A stretch of 37,757 nt of DNA from the NCBI RefSeq assembly GCF_009870755.1, contig NZ_WLZU01000020.1, forward strand, positions 1 through 37,757. The letters are read 5' to 3'. The notes beneath the pieces were generated by a model. It saw only the letters and a program-made list of their open reading frames with translations. It made no database searches and had not been told where the DNA came from. This document shows positions 26,264 through 34,279 of the stretch, piece by piece; positions within the stretch are counted from its first letter, which is position 1, and each line of letters opens with the position of its first letter. The stretch is from Streptococcus halichoeri (GTDB taxonomy: Bacteria; Bacillota; Bacilli; Lactobacillales; Streptococcaceae). Made by a program: the position numbers and the translations under genes.

Positions 26264-27331
26264 CTAGACACCTTCTTTCAATAGTTCAATGCTGACACCG
26301 GCGTCCCTTAGAGCTTGCTGCGCAGCTATTAAATCTTGAGGTTGCCCCTCAAGCAGAGTGATCAACTCCCCAACGGGCGTTCCATCTAAAATTTGAATAT
26401 TCCCAAAAAGGACATTGGAAGAAACCCGATGCTGACGGTAAATTTGGTTCAAAATCGGCTCATCAGTGATACTACCAGTATAGTTTAGTTGGAGCAAGAG
26501 AGCGTTTTTTGACATGTTTTGCACGACTTCTTGCTGATAAATCTTCTCTAAAGCTTCATCTGTCCCTGTAGCTGTATGAATAAAATCTTTGGTTAAGGGC
26601 TCTTTTGGCTTAGAAAAAATGTCAAGAACCCGACCTTCTTCAATGACTTGACCAGCTTGCATAACAGCCACCTTGGTGCAAATATCTTTGACAATTTGCA
26701 TTTCATGCGTGATCAAAACAATTGTTAAACCCAATCGCTGATTCAAAGATTTCAGTAGATGCAAAATCTGCTTTGTGGTTTGCGGATCCAAGGCCGAAGT
26801 TGATTCATCTGAAATCAAAATCTTAGGGTCATTGGCTAGGGCTCGGGCAATGGCTACGCGCTGCTTTTGGCCGCCAGATAGCTGCGCTGGATAATTATCC
26901 GCTCGATCGGCCAAGCCTACCAACTCCAGCAATTCCGTTACTCTTGCCGCTTTTTTTGCCTTGGAAAGGCCACTGTGCTTGAGAGCAAAAGCAATATTTT
27001 CGCGGGCTGTTTTTTGTGCCATTAAATTAAAATGTTGAAAAATCATTCCAATTTGGCGACGCTTATCTCGCAAAGCCCGATCAGATAAAGTAAGCCGACC
27101 CTGATTGCAAATCGTCTCCCCATCAACCACGACACGCCCTTGATTAGGAATCTGTAAGGCATTGATAACCCTGACCAGCGTGGATTTCCCCGCTCCAGAG
27201 TAGCCCACAATACCATAAATCTCACCCTGATGAATGGTTAGATTAACATCTTGAACAGCGTTTATCTCCTGTTTCCCCTGATAAAAGGTTATTCCAATAT
27301 TTTCTAAGCTAATCATAGCCTGATTATCCAT
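26264..27331 (-). CDS. metN: Methionine ABC transporter ATP-binding protein MetN
   Basis: A 355-residue ATPase. Walker A is GYSGAGKST, the signature is LSGGQKQRVAIARAL, Walker B is ILISDESTSALD, and the H loop is LITHEM. The C-terminal NIL domain (about 275-355) binds methionine and allows transinhibition in the E. coli homologue. The start at 27329-27331 is preceded by GAGAG; an ATG five codons inside is possible. It follows metQ after 189 bases that contain a partial terminator, so metNI may be made at a lower level than metQ. Confidence 0.95.
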   Translation of the reverse strand: MDNQAMISLENIGITFYQGKQEINAVQDVNLTIHQGEIYGIVGYSGAGKSTLVRVINALQIPNQGRVVVDGETICNQGRLTLSDRALRDKRRQIGMIFQHFNLMAQKTARENIAFALKHSGLSKAKKAARVTELLELVGLADRADNYPAQLSGGQKQRVAIARALANDPKILISDESTSALDPQTTKQILHLLKSLNQRLGLTIVLITHEMQIVKDICTKVAVMQAGQVIEEGRVLDIFSKPKEPLTKDFIHTATGTDEALEKIYQQEVVQNMSKNALLLQLNYTGSITDEPILNQIYRQHRVSSNVLFGNIQILDGTPVGELITLLEGQPQDLIAAQQALRDAGVSIELLKEGV

Positions 27332-27476
27332 ACATTTCTCTCTTTCTCATAAAAAACCTACCTAGCATTGACAAAGCCGCAAGATTCCCTTTGCCTTAAA
27401 AGAGCACCAGCTAGCACGTCATGCTACATCACCAGCCAACTCTATCGGTTAAAAAGCAGCTAAGAGCTCAGCAATG

Positions 27477-27514
27477 AAAAAGGTGACAGCAGGAACTTTC
27501 CAGCTACACCTTTT
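27477..27514 (-). terminator. Partial terminator between metQ and metN
   Basis: Arms AAAAAGGTG (27477-27485) and CACCTTTT (27507-27514) enclose a 21-base loop, with T-rich sequence after the stem on the minus strand. Directly after the metQ stop; suited to attenuation rather than full stop. Confidence 0.6.
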
Positions 27515-27520
27515 AGCAAC

Positions 27521-28366
27521 TTACCAGACAGCAATATCAATATTATTTGATGTTTGATCAATGACTTTTTTAACATCGTCACTATGGTAAGCCTTTATCA
27601 ATTTCTTAATTGCGGTAGCTTTTGCAGACTTTTGCCAATCTTTTTGCCCAGCAATAATATTTATCCATTGTTTCGTATTTTTGTCAACAGATTCTTTATA
27701 AAGAGAAGAATCATAGTCGATCTTGGCTGGAACAGCATAGGAATTATTAACAATAGCAGCATCAGCTGACGTCAGGGCACGCGCCGTCTGACTGGCATCC
27801 AATTCTTTAATGTCAAGATGCTTACGGTTTTCTTTAATATTAGAAATGGTTGCCAAGGATTGACCTGAGACGTTGAGCTTAATGAGCCCGGCAGCTTGTA
27901 AGAGGTAAAGGGCACGGCTTTCATTAGTGGCATCGTTAGGGATGGCAATTTGCGCACCCTTAGGTAGCTCAGCAATAGTCTTGTACTTAGCTTTACCTTT
28001 GGCATTGGTCCCAGAGAACAAGTGAACCGGACTGATATAGGTATCTGCAATCGCCACCAAATCTTTCTTGTTTTCTTTGTTCCAGTTGGTCAAAAAATTA
28101 TAATGCTGAAAAGCATTGACATCAACTTCTCCATTGGCAACAGCTTTGTTGGGCTGGGAATAATCTGTAAACTCTTTAAACTTTAGAGTAATATTATCCT
28201 TGGCTAAAGTTTTAGCAACCTGATCCCAGCGTGCTTGGTCCGATGACGTTTTAGTCATCACTCCTATTGTCAGGGTATTGTTGTCAGTCTTATGCGAACC
28301 ACAGGCAACCAGAACAGATGCGGTCAAACTAAGGACCAGGATGCCAAAAATATGTTTTACTTTCAT
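27521..28366 (-). CDS. metQ: Methionine-binding lipoprotein MetQ
   Basis: A 281-residue NlpA-family lipoprotein. The signal peptide ends in the lipobox LVAC (C22), so it is anchored outside the membrane and delivers methionine to MetNI. Typical segments are VDVNAFQHYNFLTNWNKEN, YISPVHLFSG, IAIPNDATNESRALYLLQAAGLIKL and AAIVNNSYAVPAKID. First gene of the met unit, behind a good promoter and a strong MET-box palindrome. In other streptococci an M20 peptidase gene often stands between metQ and metN; it is missing here. Confidence 0.94.
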   Translation of the reverse strand: MKVKHIFGILVLSLTASVLVACGSHKTDNNTLTIGVMTKTSSDQARWDQVAKTLAKDNITLKFKEFTDYSQPNKAVANGEVDVNAFQHYNFLTNWNKENKKDLVAIADTYISPVHLFSGTNAKGKAKYKTIAELPKGAQIAIPNDATNESRALYLLQAAGLIKLNVSGQSLATISNIKENRKHLDIKELDASQTARALTSADAAIVNNSYAVPAKIDYDSSLYKESVDKNTKQWINIIAGQKDWQKSAKATAIKKLIKAYHSDDVKKVIDQTSNNIDIAVW

Positions 28367-28402
28367 AGGTCTTGCTCCTTTTTAAAGTCAGTGAATATAT
28401 CT

Positions 28403-28431
28403 ATTCTAGCGAAAGCTAGCCTAAAATTCAA
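28403..28431 (-). promoter_or_regulatory. metQ promoter
   Basis: On the minus strand: -35 TTGAAT (28426-28431), a 17-base spacer and -10 TAGAAT (28403-28408). The spacer contains the inverted repeat CTAGC-TTTC-GCTAG. Confidence 0.75.
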
Positions 28432-28447
28432 ATTGTTAAAAATGAGC

Positions 28448-28476
28448 TTTATCTATAGTTAATAACTATAGATAAA
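28448..28476. promoter_or_regulatory. MET-box (MtaR/MetR operator) upstream of metQ
   Basis: A 29-base palindrome: TTTATCTATAGTT (28448-28460), AAT, AACTATAGATAAA (28464-28476). The core TATAGTT-N3-AACTATA matches the MET-box bound by the LysR-type regulator MtaR/MetR in streptococci. It ends 16 bases upstream of the metQ -35, the usual place for a LysR activator. Confidence 0.8.
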
Positions 28477-28480
28477 ATGT

Positions 28481-28514
28481 AAAAACCCAGTCCAAGAGGA
28501 AAATTTCAGACTGG
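28481..28514 (-). terminator. Terminator-like hairpin just upstream of the MET-box
   Basis: The stem CCAGTC (28487-28492) with GACTGG (28509-28514) is followed on the minus strand by GTTTTTAC. It could stop read-through into metQ or end a small transcript from 28515-28670. Confidence 0.5.
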
Positions 28515-28672
28515 TTTGAACTGAATTAAGACAGTCATGGTCATTAAAACGTAGACAAACCCCTAATAGAGTGTCATCATTTAGCTTAAGGCTAAGTGAG
28601 CTGTTAAATTGTTAAACTCTTAAAAACGTTAATATATCAATGTTTCTAAGAGTTTTTTAACTGCAGCACAAC

Positions 28673-28719
28673 AAAAAAAGATTGAAGAAAATGGTCCAAA
28701 ATGACCTCTTTCTTCAATC
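28673..28719 (-). terminator. Terminator of the orphan binding-protein gene
   Basis: Arms GATTGAAGAAA (28680-28690) and TTTCTTCAATC (28709-28719), with inner GGTC/GACC pairing, are followed on the minus strand by seven T. It begins nine bases after the stop codon. Confidence 0.92.
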
Positions 28720-28727
28720 TGAAGACA

Positions 28728-29561
28728 TTAATTGTCTGTTGGTAGAACCAGTTCCTTTTTGCTTGGAACATAGTTACCACCAAGATTCTCTTTGGCGAGT
28801 TTTGTTAACGTGCCGTCTTTTTGCAATGCTTTCAACCGTTTATTCACAAATTGTTGCAAGTCTTTTTGGTCCTGACCAAAAATAAAGTAAATTTTAGGTT
28901 GTTCTTTTGATTGTAAGGGGATCGTTTTTAGATTATCTAGCCCTTGATTCTTAATAACAGCATTGACGGTAGGAGCATCAAAAATCTTAAAATCAGCCTT
29001 ACCATCATTAAGATTTGTCAACATTTGCGTAATGTTTTCACTCGTGTATTTTAAAACGACTGGATGATCACTATGTTTTTTATTGTAGTTATCCAACTGT
29101 TTAGCTGTTGTCGTTCCTTGCACGACTTGTGTTTTATGGCCAGCAATATCATCATAAGTTTGAATATCACTATTTTTAGGGACAGTTAAGACTGTCGGTG
29201 TTGTTCCTACCGGATATGAAAAGAGATATTTTTGAGCCCGTTCTGTTGAGTAGGAAATGTTATTACCACCCATTTGGTATTTCCCTGAATCAATTCCTGT
29301 AAAGACAGATGACCACTCCGTCTTTTTAAAGGTTACCTTATATTTATCAGAACCTTTAAAAACAGCTTTTGCGACTTCAATATCATAACCAGTGAGCTTA
29401 CCATCTTTAACATATGAAAAGGGTGCCGTTGTTCCTACAGTTGCAAAGGTTACCTTTTTAGGGCCGCTTTTACTGTCCTGTGATTTTGCTCCGCATGCAG
29501 TCAAAAGACCTACAGAAGCTAGGGCAAGGCCGGTGACGGTCATCATTTTTCTCATTTTCAT
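28728..29561 (-). CDS. Polar amino acid (cystine-like) ABC transporter substrate-binding lipoprotein
   Basis: A 277-residue SBP_bac_3 family lipoprotein. The signal peptide ends in the lipobox LLTAC (C23). Family segments are PFSYVKDGKLTGYDIEVAKAVF, the EWSSVFTGIDSGKYQMGGNNISYSTERAQKYLFSYP block with the ligand-carboxylate Arg, and NLNDGKADFKIFDAPTVN. The nearest described relatives bind cystine or other polar amino acids; the ligand is not readable here. No permease or ATPase gene is adjacent, so it must share a transporter encoded elsewhere. An AGGAGAGAG site precedes the ATG, and a tight inverted repeat lies in the leader at 29589-29608. Confidence 0.9.
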   Translation of the reverse strand: MKMRKMMTVTGLALASVGLLTACGAKSQDSKSGPKKVTFATVGTTAPFSYVKDGKLTGYDIEVAKAVFKGSDKYKVTFKKTEWSSVFTGIDSGKYQMGGNNISYSTERAQKYLFSYPVGTTPTVLTVPKNSDIQTYDDIAGHKTQVVQGTTTAKQLDNYNKKHSDHPVVLKYTSENITQMLTNLNDGKADFKIFDAPTVNAVIKNQGLDNLKTIPLQSKEQPKIYFIFGQDQKDLQQFVNKRLKALQKDGTLTKLAKENLGGNYVPSKKELVLPTDN

Positions 29562-29588
29562 TTCTCTCTCCTTTATGAGCTTAGTACG

Positions 29589-29608
29589 CGATGTAACTAC
29601 TTACATCG
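29589..29608. promoter_or_regulatory. Inverted repeat in the leader of the binding-protein gene
   Basis: The perfect 8-base arms CGATGTAA (29589-29596) and TTACATCG (29601-29608) are separated by CTAC. It is about 30 bases upstream of the start codon and lacks a T tail, so an operator or a leader hairpin is more likely than a terminator. Confidence 0.45.
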
Positions 29609-29641
29609 TAACAACACAACAATTTGCCACTTTCAAGTGTC

Positions 29642-30328
29642 TTAAAATTGATTCACAAAATAGTCAAAAAGCACTCGGTGCTCTTTTTGTTCAAACATCA
29701 GTTCGGGATGCCACTGAATTCCAAGTAGCTTTTGATGACTTTGCCCCTCAAAAGCTTCAATAGTGCCATCATGAGGGTCAATAGCCGAGCGAACTAAGGT
29801 AGGTGCTAATTGTTTAATTCCCTGCCGGTGTAAGGAATTAATCCGCTTTGAATTTGCAAGAAGCTGTCCCAGCAAACTGTCTTTCTCAAAAACAACTTCA
29901 TGGACATCGCTTAGATTCGTTTCATCCCAGTGGCCTTCAATTGATTGATAAAGACTACCTCCTAAGGCAACATTGACTAATTGCATGCCGCGGCAAATGG
30001 CTAAAATAGGCTTATCTTGCCGGAGGGCTTCTTGGATTAAAGCTAACTCAAAGGCATCGCGATTAGGCGCATAATCATCACTTTGAATGGTTTTTTCCTC
30101 TCCATAGTAGGAAGGATCAACATTTTGTCCCCCCGATAGGATGAGCTTGTCAATTGTTGCGATATAATCTTTGGCCGTTTCTGGTTTGCTGATTGGCAAA
30201 ATCATGGCCAAGCCACCTACAGTTTCTACTGCCTGTGACAGGTGCCTGGCTACCGTGTCATAAGGTAAATTGCCATTTTCGGCAAGTTTTCTCATATTAG
30301 CACTTATGCCAATAATTAAACGTCCCAA
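29642..30328 (-). CDS. Class I glutamine-amidotransferase-like gamma-glutamyl hydrolase (peptidase C26, PuuD-like)
   Basis: A 228-residue hydrolase of the gamma-glutamyl-GABA hydrolase / peptidase C26 family. The nucleophile elbow is AICRGMQLVNVALGGSLYQ with C112; the other catalytic residues are H207 and E209 in GIQWHPE. The N-terminal IIGISAN and LSGGQNVDPSYYGE segments are typical. The start is TTG at 30326-30328, about seven bases after AGGGAGGG; the next ATG is at codon 12 and would remove the first strand. The true substrate is unknown. It lies 80 bases upstream of the binding-protein gene and may be co-transcribed with it. Confidence 0.9.
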   Translation of the reverse strand: MGRLIIGISANMRKLAENGNLPYDTVARHLSQAVETVGGLAMILPISKPETAKDYIATIDKLILSGGQNVDPSYYGEEKTIQSDDYAPNRDAFELALIQEALRQDKPILAICRGMQLVNVALGGSLYQSIEGHWDETNLSDVHEVVFEKDSLLGQLLANSKRINSLHRQGIKQLAPTLVRSAIDPHDGTIEAFEGQSHQKLLGIQWHPELMFEQKEHRVLFDYFVNQF

Positions 30329-30521
30329 TAGTTATCCCTCCCTATCTTTTTACTTAACTTCTATTTTAGCGAAGTCCTGAGATTTTGCCTAATACCATTT
30401 ACCTATCAAGGGCTTAAGAAATAACTATCACTCCTTATACTAGTAATAAATTCACTCCTCTAGACAAGATCAGGACTGAACCAAACGTAACTGAAAAAGT
30501 GCAAGCTCAAGTTAAAATGAG

Positions 30522-30554
30522 AAAAACTGAAGTGAGCAAGCAGCACAACTTCAG
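30522..30554 (-). terminator. yebC terminator
   Basis: The stem CTGAAGT (30527-30533) with ACTTCAG (30548-30554) is followed on the minus strand by TTTTTC. It lies about 20 bases after the yebC stop. Confidence 0.8.
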
Positions 30555-30574
30555 CTTTGTTTTGTGTCGTAGCT

Positions 30575-31291
30575 TTAGAAGTCAGCTACATTATGGTAAA
30601 CTTTTTGGACATCATCGTCTGACTCCAAGGCTTCAATTAATTTTTCAAACGTTTCAAGGTCTTGGCCTTCAAGGCTTACCTCTGATTGAGGAATCATTTC
30701 AAGTTCAGTAACTTGGAATTCCTCCACGCCATTGTCACGCAATGCTTGGATTGCTTTATGAAGGTCAGTTGGGGCAGTGTAGACCGTAATTGTCCCTTCT
30801 TCTGCTTCTACATCATCAACTTCAACATCTGCCTCAAGTAATTGTTCAAATATTGCGTCGGCATCATCACCAGCAAAAACAATAACTCCTTTTTTATCGA
30901 ACATGTAAGAAACCGAGCCAGAAGCACCCATGTTCCCGCCGTTTTTACCATAGGCTGTACGAACATTTGCAGCTGTGCGATTAACATTAGAAGTCAACGT
31001 ATCCACAATAATCATTGAACCATTTGGACCAAAGCCTTCATAGCGACCTTCCACAAAGGTTTCATCTGTATTTCCCTTTGCTTTATCAATGGCCTTATCA
31101 ATAACATGTTTAGGAACTTGCGCTTGTTTTGCACGATCAATGACAAATTTAAGGGCTGTATTCAGTTCTGGGTCAGGATCCCCTTGCTTAGCAGCAACAT
31201 AAATTTCAACGCCAAATTTTGCATAGACTTTGGAAGTAGCACCATCTTTGGCTGTCTTTTTCGCAACAATATTCGCCCACTTACGTCCCAT
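30575..31291 (-). CDS. yebC: YebC/PmpR family protein (YeeI/YebC2-like)
   Basis: A 238-residue YebC family protein. The opening [20 protein letters not shown] differs from the MAGHSKWANI of the E. coli type and marks the YeeI-like branch. Later family blocks are [30 protein letters not shown] and [18 protein letters not shown]. Long annotated as a transcription regulator, members of this branch have more recently been linked to relief of ribosome stalling at proline runs. GAGGAG precedes the ATG; it is a single-gene unit with its own promoter and terminator. Confidence 0.93.
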   Translation of the reverse strand: MGRKWANIVAKKTAKDGATSKVYAKFGVEIYVAAKQGDPDPELNTALKFVIDRAKQAQVPKHVIDKAIDKAKGNTDETFVEGRYEGFGPNGSMIIVDTLTSNVNRTAANVRTAYGKNGGNMGASGSVSYMFDKKGVIVFAGDDADAIFEQLLEADVEVDDVEAEEGTITVYTAPTDLHKAIQALRDNGVEEFQVTELEMIPQSEVSLEGQDLETFEKLIEALESDDDVQKVYHNVADF

Positions 31292-31337
31292 TGGATTCTC
31301 CTCTTTGCTTAAAGTTTTTAGTTATCGTTCAAATAGC

Positions 31338-31370
31338 AAAGCTTAATCAAGCTTTAGCTCTATTATTATA
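31338..31370 (-). promoter_or_regulatory. yebC -10 element and leader inverted repeat
   Basis: On the minus strand a perfect TATAAT (31365-31370; weak -35 TTACCT at 16 bases) is followed by the inverted repeat AAAGCTT-GATT-AAGCTTT (31338-31355). The repeat falls just after the expected transcription start and could be an operator or a 5' hairpin. Confidence 0.5.
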
Positions 31371-31532
31371 GCACTTTTAGATAGGGAGGTAAAATAGAAT
31401 TTGTCACGCTTGCCTACAACAAATCCCTACACACCGACTGAGTTTATAAAGGGCAGTCTCTCTTTTTTAGAAATTTGGTAGACATTATCCTCCTAAATCT
31501 CTATAGGCGAAGATAGCGACAAGAACGTACTG

Positions 31533-32624
31533 CTATTCCTTTTGTACAGGTATTCGTCCCCATGTCTGTTCAGCTAAGCGTCCATTGCCCAACTGATAAA
31601 CCGCATCTGCTCTTTGAGTCAGCGGATCCCAGGGCTTCGCACCAATGCGAGTCCGCAAGTCTACTGTTTTTTTCCTTGTTTTGAGATATTCTTGACCTGC
31701 TGGCGAAAAGCCCAAAACATGAATGGCAGAAGGCAACTGGGCCTCTCTTACATTGACTAAAATATAAGCTAGGAGTCGCCGAATGCGTGCCTTCGTGTAG
31801 CGCTTGGTCGCCACGGCTTCTACCAACTCCTCGACACTTTCAACTCGCGAAATCTGTTGCCTAAGGCGGTTGGCCAATTCTTGATTAACTTGATAAACCT
31901 GGGTCAAGTCTGGATGTGTCATTATTTGATATTTCAAAAGGGCAAAGTAATCCTGCCAAGTAACCTGGGGACTTTCTTGAAAGAGCTGAGCAGAGGGCAT
32001 AAATTCTGCCACAAAAGCATGATCATCTCGGTGCAGACGAAGGCTGGTGGCCGAGGCATAAGCAACTGCTTTTTCTTTGGAATGATAGCTAGCGCCCTGC
32101 CGTTGAATCGGATGTAAGCGGATGCCATATTCACTAGCAGCCTTAGCATAGGCCAAGCCTAAAATATGATTAGGCGTGGCACCTGAGAAATGAAGCCCGG
32201 CAAATTGCTGCCACATGGACTGAGCCTTCTGAGGATAAGAGAGGTGTTCAGGCTGCTTATCAAGGAACTGCTGCATGTGATGTTTTTGTTTAAGGTAATC
32301 AGCACCAATCTGATTGTAATCAATGATTTCTTCTGTTCCAAAAGCCAACTGTTCTACACCCAGTTGATGTAAGATTGCCATTGCCCCTTCAGCAAAATAA
32401 TCGGCAGATTGAACTGCCACTAGAAAAGGCAATTCAACGACTAAATCAGCACCACTGGCTAAAGCCATTTGGGTCCTAGTCCACTTATCCACTATAGCTG
32501 GCTCACCTCGTTGAACAAAATTACCCGACATCGCCACAATCTTGAGACTATCAACCTGATCTAATAAATATTTGTGGCCATTATGAAAGGGATTAAATTC
32601 TGCAATAATTCCTGTAACGGTCAT
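31533..32624 (-). CDS. tmcAL: tRNA(Met) cytidine acetate ligase TmcAL (YlbM-like)
   Basis: A 363-residue nucleotidyltransferase-fold enzyme. In B. subtilis TmcAL makes ac4C34 in elongator tRNA-Met from acetate and ATP. The signature is [17 protein letters not shown] with the HNGH nucleotide-binding motif near the N terminus, followed by [24 protein letters not shown] and [17 protein letters not shown]. The start was set at the ATG at 32622-32624, preceded by GGAG; 14 extra in-frame codons upstream would delay the first strand and are not expected. It stands downstream of the yqe cluster, with the next gene 352 bases away. Confidence 0.92.
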   Translation of the reverse strand: MTVTGIIAEFNPFHNGHKYLLDQVDSLKIVAMSGNFVQRGEPAIVDKWTRTQMALASGADLVVELPFLVAVQSADYFAEGAMAILHQLGVEQLAFGTEEIIDYNQIGADYLKQKHHMQQFLDKQPEHLSYPQKAQSMWQQFAGLHFSGATPNHILGLAYAKAASEYGIRLHPIQRQGASYHSKEKAVAYASATSLRLHRDDHAFVAEFMPSAQLFQESPQVTWQDYFALLKYQIMTHPDLTQVYQVNQELANRLRQQISRVESVEELVEAVATKRYTKARIRRLLAYILVNVREAQLPSAIHVLGFSPAGQEYLKTRKKTVDLRTRIGAKPWDPLTQRADAVYQLGNGRLAEQTWGRIPVQKE

Positions 32625-32976
32625 TATATCTCCAAATTTTCGTATACTATTAAGTAAGGCTTGCACATATTACCAAAATTGAGGGACATTTAAGGGGAGA
32701 ATAGCCTCTGTTATAGCTACCACTAAGTATCTTTATTATTTGCGAATGCTTAGTCGTGACTGTATTGTCTACAAATCAAAACATACTCACAAAAGATTCC
32801 GCTAAGTTTCCCAGGTCATAGATTTCACTAACTACTTCTTTTTTCAAGATAGCTAGCAATAGTAACCTAATTTGGGTAGTGGATGGCTTATAACTTTTGA
32901 TAAGAGGGCAGCAAGTTACCTTTTCAAATGTGGTTTTTACGGACTCACTACAATTGCTATTTGCCCCGATTGACAC
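32625..32976. other. Intergenic region tmcAL-yqeM, no gene recognised
   Basis: A 352-base gap. A minus-strand GTG frame (32776-32976) that runs from the end of yqeM lacks a ribosome site and resembles no family. No clear terminator or promoter was found apart from short A/T-rich stretches. Nothing else is seen. Confidence 0.4.
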
Positions 32977-33711
32977 TTACTTCTTTGCTACAAAGAACCA
33001 ACGTCTTGAGCTTGCCCTTGGCGCATGATCTTCAAAATCTGCATAAACCTTAACATCCGCAAAACCTGCTTGCTCAAGCAAAATATCATAGGTCAATATC
33101 TCATAAGTGCGCTCTTCATGGATCTCATCATGACGCGAGAACGTCCCGTCTGCCTCTTTCATAAAAAAGGTCAGCTCATGGACAACAGAGTGGGGAGCAT
33201 CATCTGGGTAGCTATCCCACACCATTGCAAAATCCTCTGCATTTTCATGATAGGAGTATTCGGGAAAGATCGTATCCATTTGATAAGTGGAATGGACATC
33301 AAAAATGAAAGTTCCCCCAGCATTCAGAGCATTGAAGACCTCAGTAAAAACTTCACCTACCTCAACTTCATCTCGCATATAGCAAATGGAATCCGAGTAG
33401 CAGGTAACTAGATCATAGTGACCTACTTGAGTCAAGTCAAGCATATTTCCTTCAATAAAAGAAATATTTTCATGAGCCTCTAAAGCACGCCTTTTAGCAA
33501 TTGCCAACATCTCCGCACTTAAGTCAAGTCCTGTTACCTCAAAACCTGCCTTAGCAAAGTGAATTGATTGAATCCCCGTCCCACAAGCCAGTTCAAGTAG
33601 CTTTTTTTTATTCTTGGGAAAATGGCGGAGCGAAAAATCCGTCCACTTGCCGTATAGGGTGTCATCCATAATAGCATCATAAACCGATGCAAAGGTTTCA
33701 TAAGTTGCCAT
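32977..33711 (-). CDS. yqeM: Class I SAM-dependent methyltransferase (YqeM-like)
   Basis: A 244-residue methyltransferase in the position of B. subtilis yqeM. The AdoMet loop is LLELACGTGIQSIHFAKAGF, followed by VTGLDLSAEML and the motif III-like GTFIFDVHS. Substrate unknown. The start used is the ATG at 33709-33711 (MATYETFASVYD), which matches the length of the family, but no good ribosome site precedes it; the frame is open for 38 more codons, with a possible ATG start at MKVAKW about 13 codons upstream. It follows rsfS by about 210 bases, a wider gap than elsewhere in the cluster. Confidence 0.85.
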   Translation of the reverse strand: MATYETFASVYDAIMDDTLYGKWTDFSLRHFPKNKKKLLELACGTGIQSIHFAKAGFEVTGLDLSAEMLAIAKRRALEAHENISFIEGNMLDLTQVGHYDLVTCYSDSICYMRDEVEVGEVFTEVFNALNAGGTFIFDVHSTYQMDTIFPEYSYHENAEDFAMVWDSYPDDAPHSVVHELTFFMKEADGTFSRHDEIHEERTYEILTYDILLEQAGFADVKVYADFEDHAPRASSRRWFFVAKK

Positions 33712-33922
33712 TTCATCATTTTCAAGTGTCCATTTGGCTACTTTCATAGGCATTACCAGACTTAAAACCAAATGAAACACTATCCTTTCTAGGATATGAG
33801 AGGTATTTTCATTAAACGTAATCATTTTAGCTCGACCAAAAAGCCCTAACTGCTTTCATTAGCACGTTGAAAAGAAGGCTGAGACAGAGTTGACTTGACT
33901 ACCCTATTTCAACCTCATCCAC

Positions 33923-34279
33923 TTAGGCTTTCAAATAATCTTCTAAAGCAATAATCGGTGCTTCATGCCATAATTTTTCAATATTGTAATGCAAACGCTG
34001 TTCTTGCGAAAAGATATGTACCACAACGTCATTTAAATCAAGTAGAACCCAACCGGCCTTACTATCACCTTCAATATGGCTAGCATCTAATCCAGCAGCC
34101 TTAACTTTTTCACGGATATTATCGGCAATAGCTTCCAATTGACGACTGTTGCTTGAACTCATGATAACAAAATAATCCGTCAAGCTACTTATCTGTTCTA
34201 AGTCTAAAGCAACAAGGTCTTCAGCCCGTTTTTCATCTGCTGCTTGCACAACAAGTTTAAGTAATTCTTCTTTTTTCAT
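33923..34279 (-). CDS. rsfS: Ribosomal silencing factor RsfS
   Basis: A 118-residue RsfS (YqeL). It binds ribosomal protein L14 (uL14) and prevents subunit joining during nutrient limitation. Family blocks are [29 protein letters not shown] and [29 protein letters not shown]. The ATG abuts the yqeK stop, so translation is probably coupled. Confidence 0.95.
   Translation of the reverse strand: MKKEELLKLVVQAADEKRAEDLVALDLEQISSLTDYFVIMSSSNSRQLEAIADNIREKVKAAGLDASHIEGDSKAGWVLLDLNDVVVHIFSQEQRLHYNIEKLWHEAPIIALEDYLKA

Noticed and set aside
32776..32976. A 66-codon minus-strand GTG frame after yqeM.
   Set aside because: It starts inside the yqeM stop region without a ribosome site, and the translation resembles no family.
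33712..33825. An N-terminal extension of the yqeM-like methyltransferase.
   Set aside because: It has no family similarity and gives an overlong protein, although the ribosome site for the chosen start is also weak, so the start remains uncertain.
33840..33922. GTTGAAA/TTTCAAC repeats around the rsfS-yqeM gap, considered as a terminator.
   Set aside because: The arms are short, widely spaced and interrupted, and the T tail is poor. Not strong enough to list.
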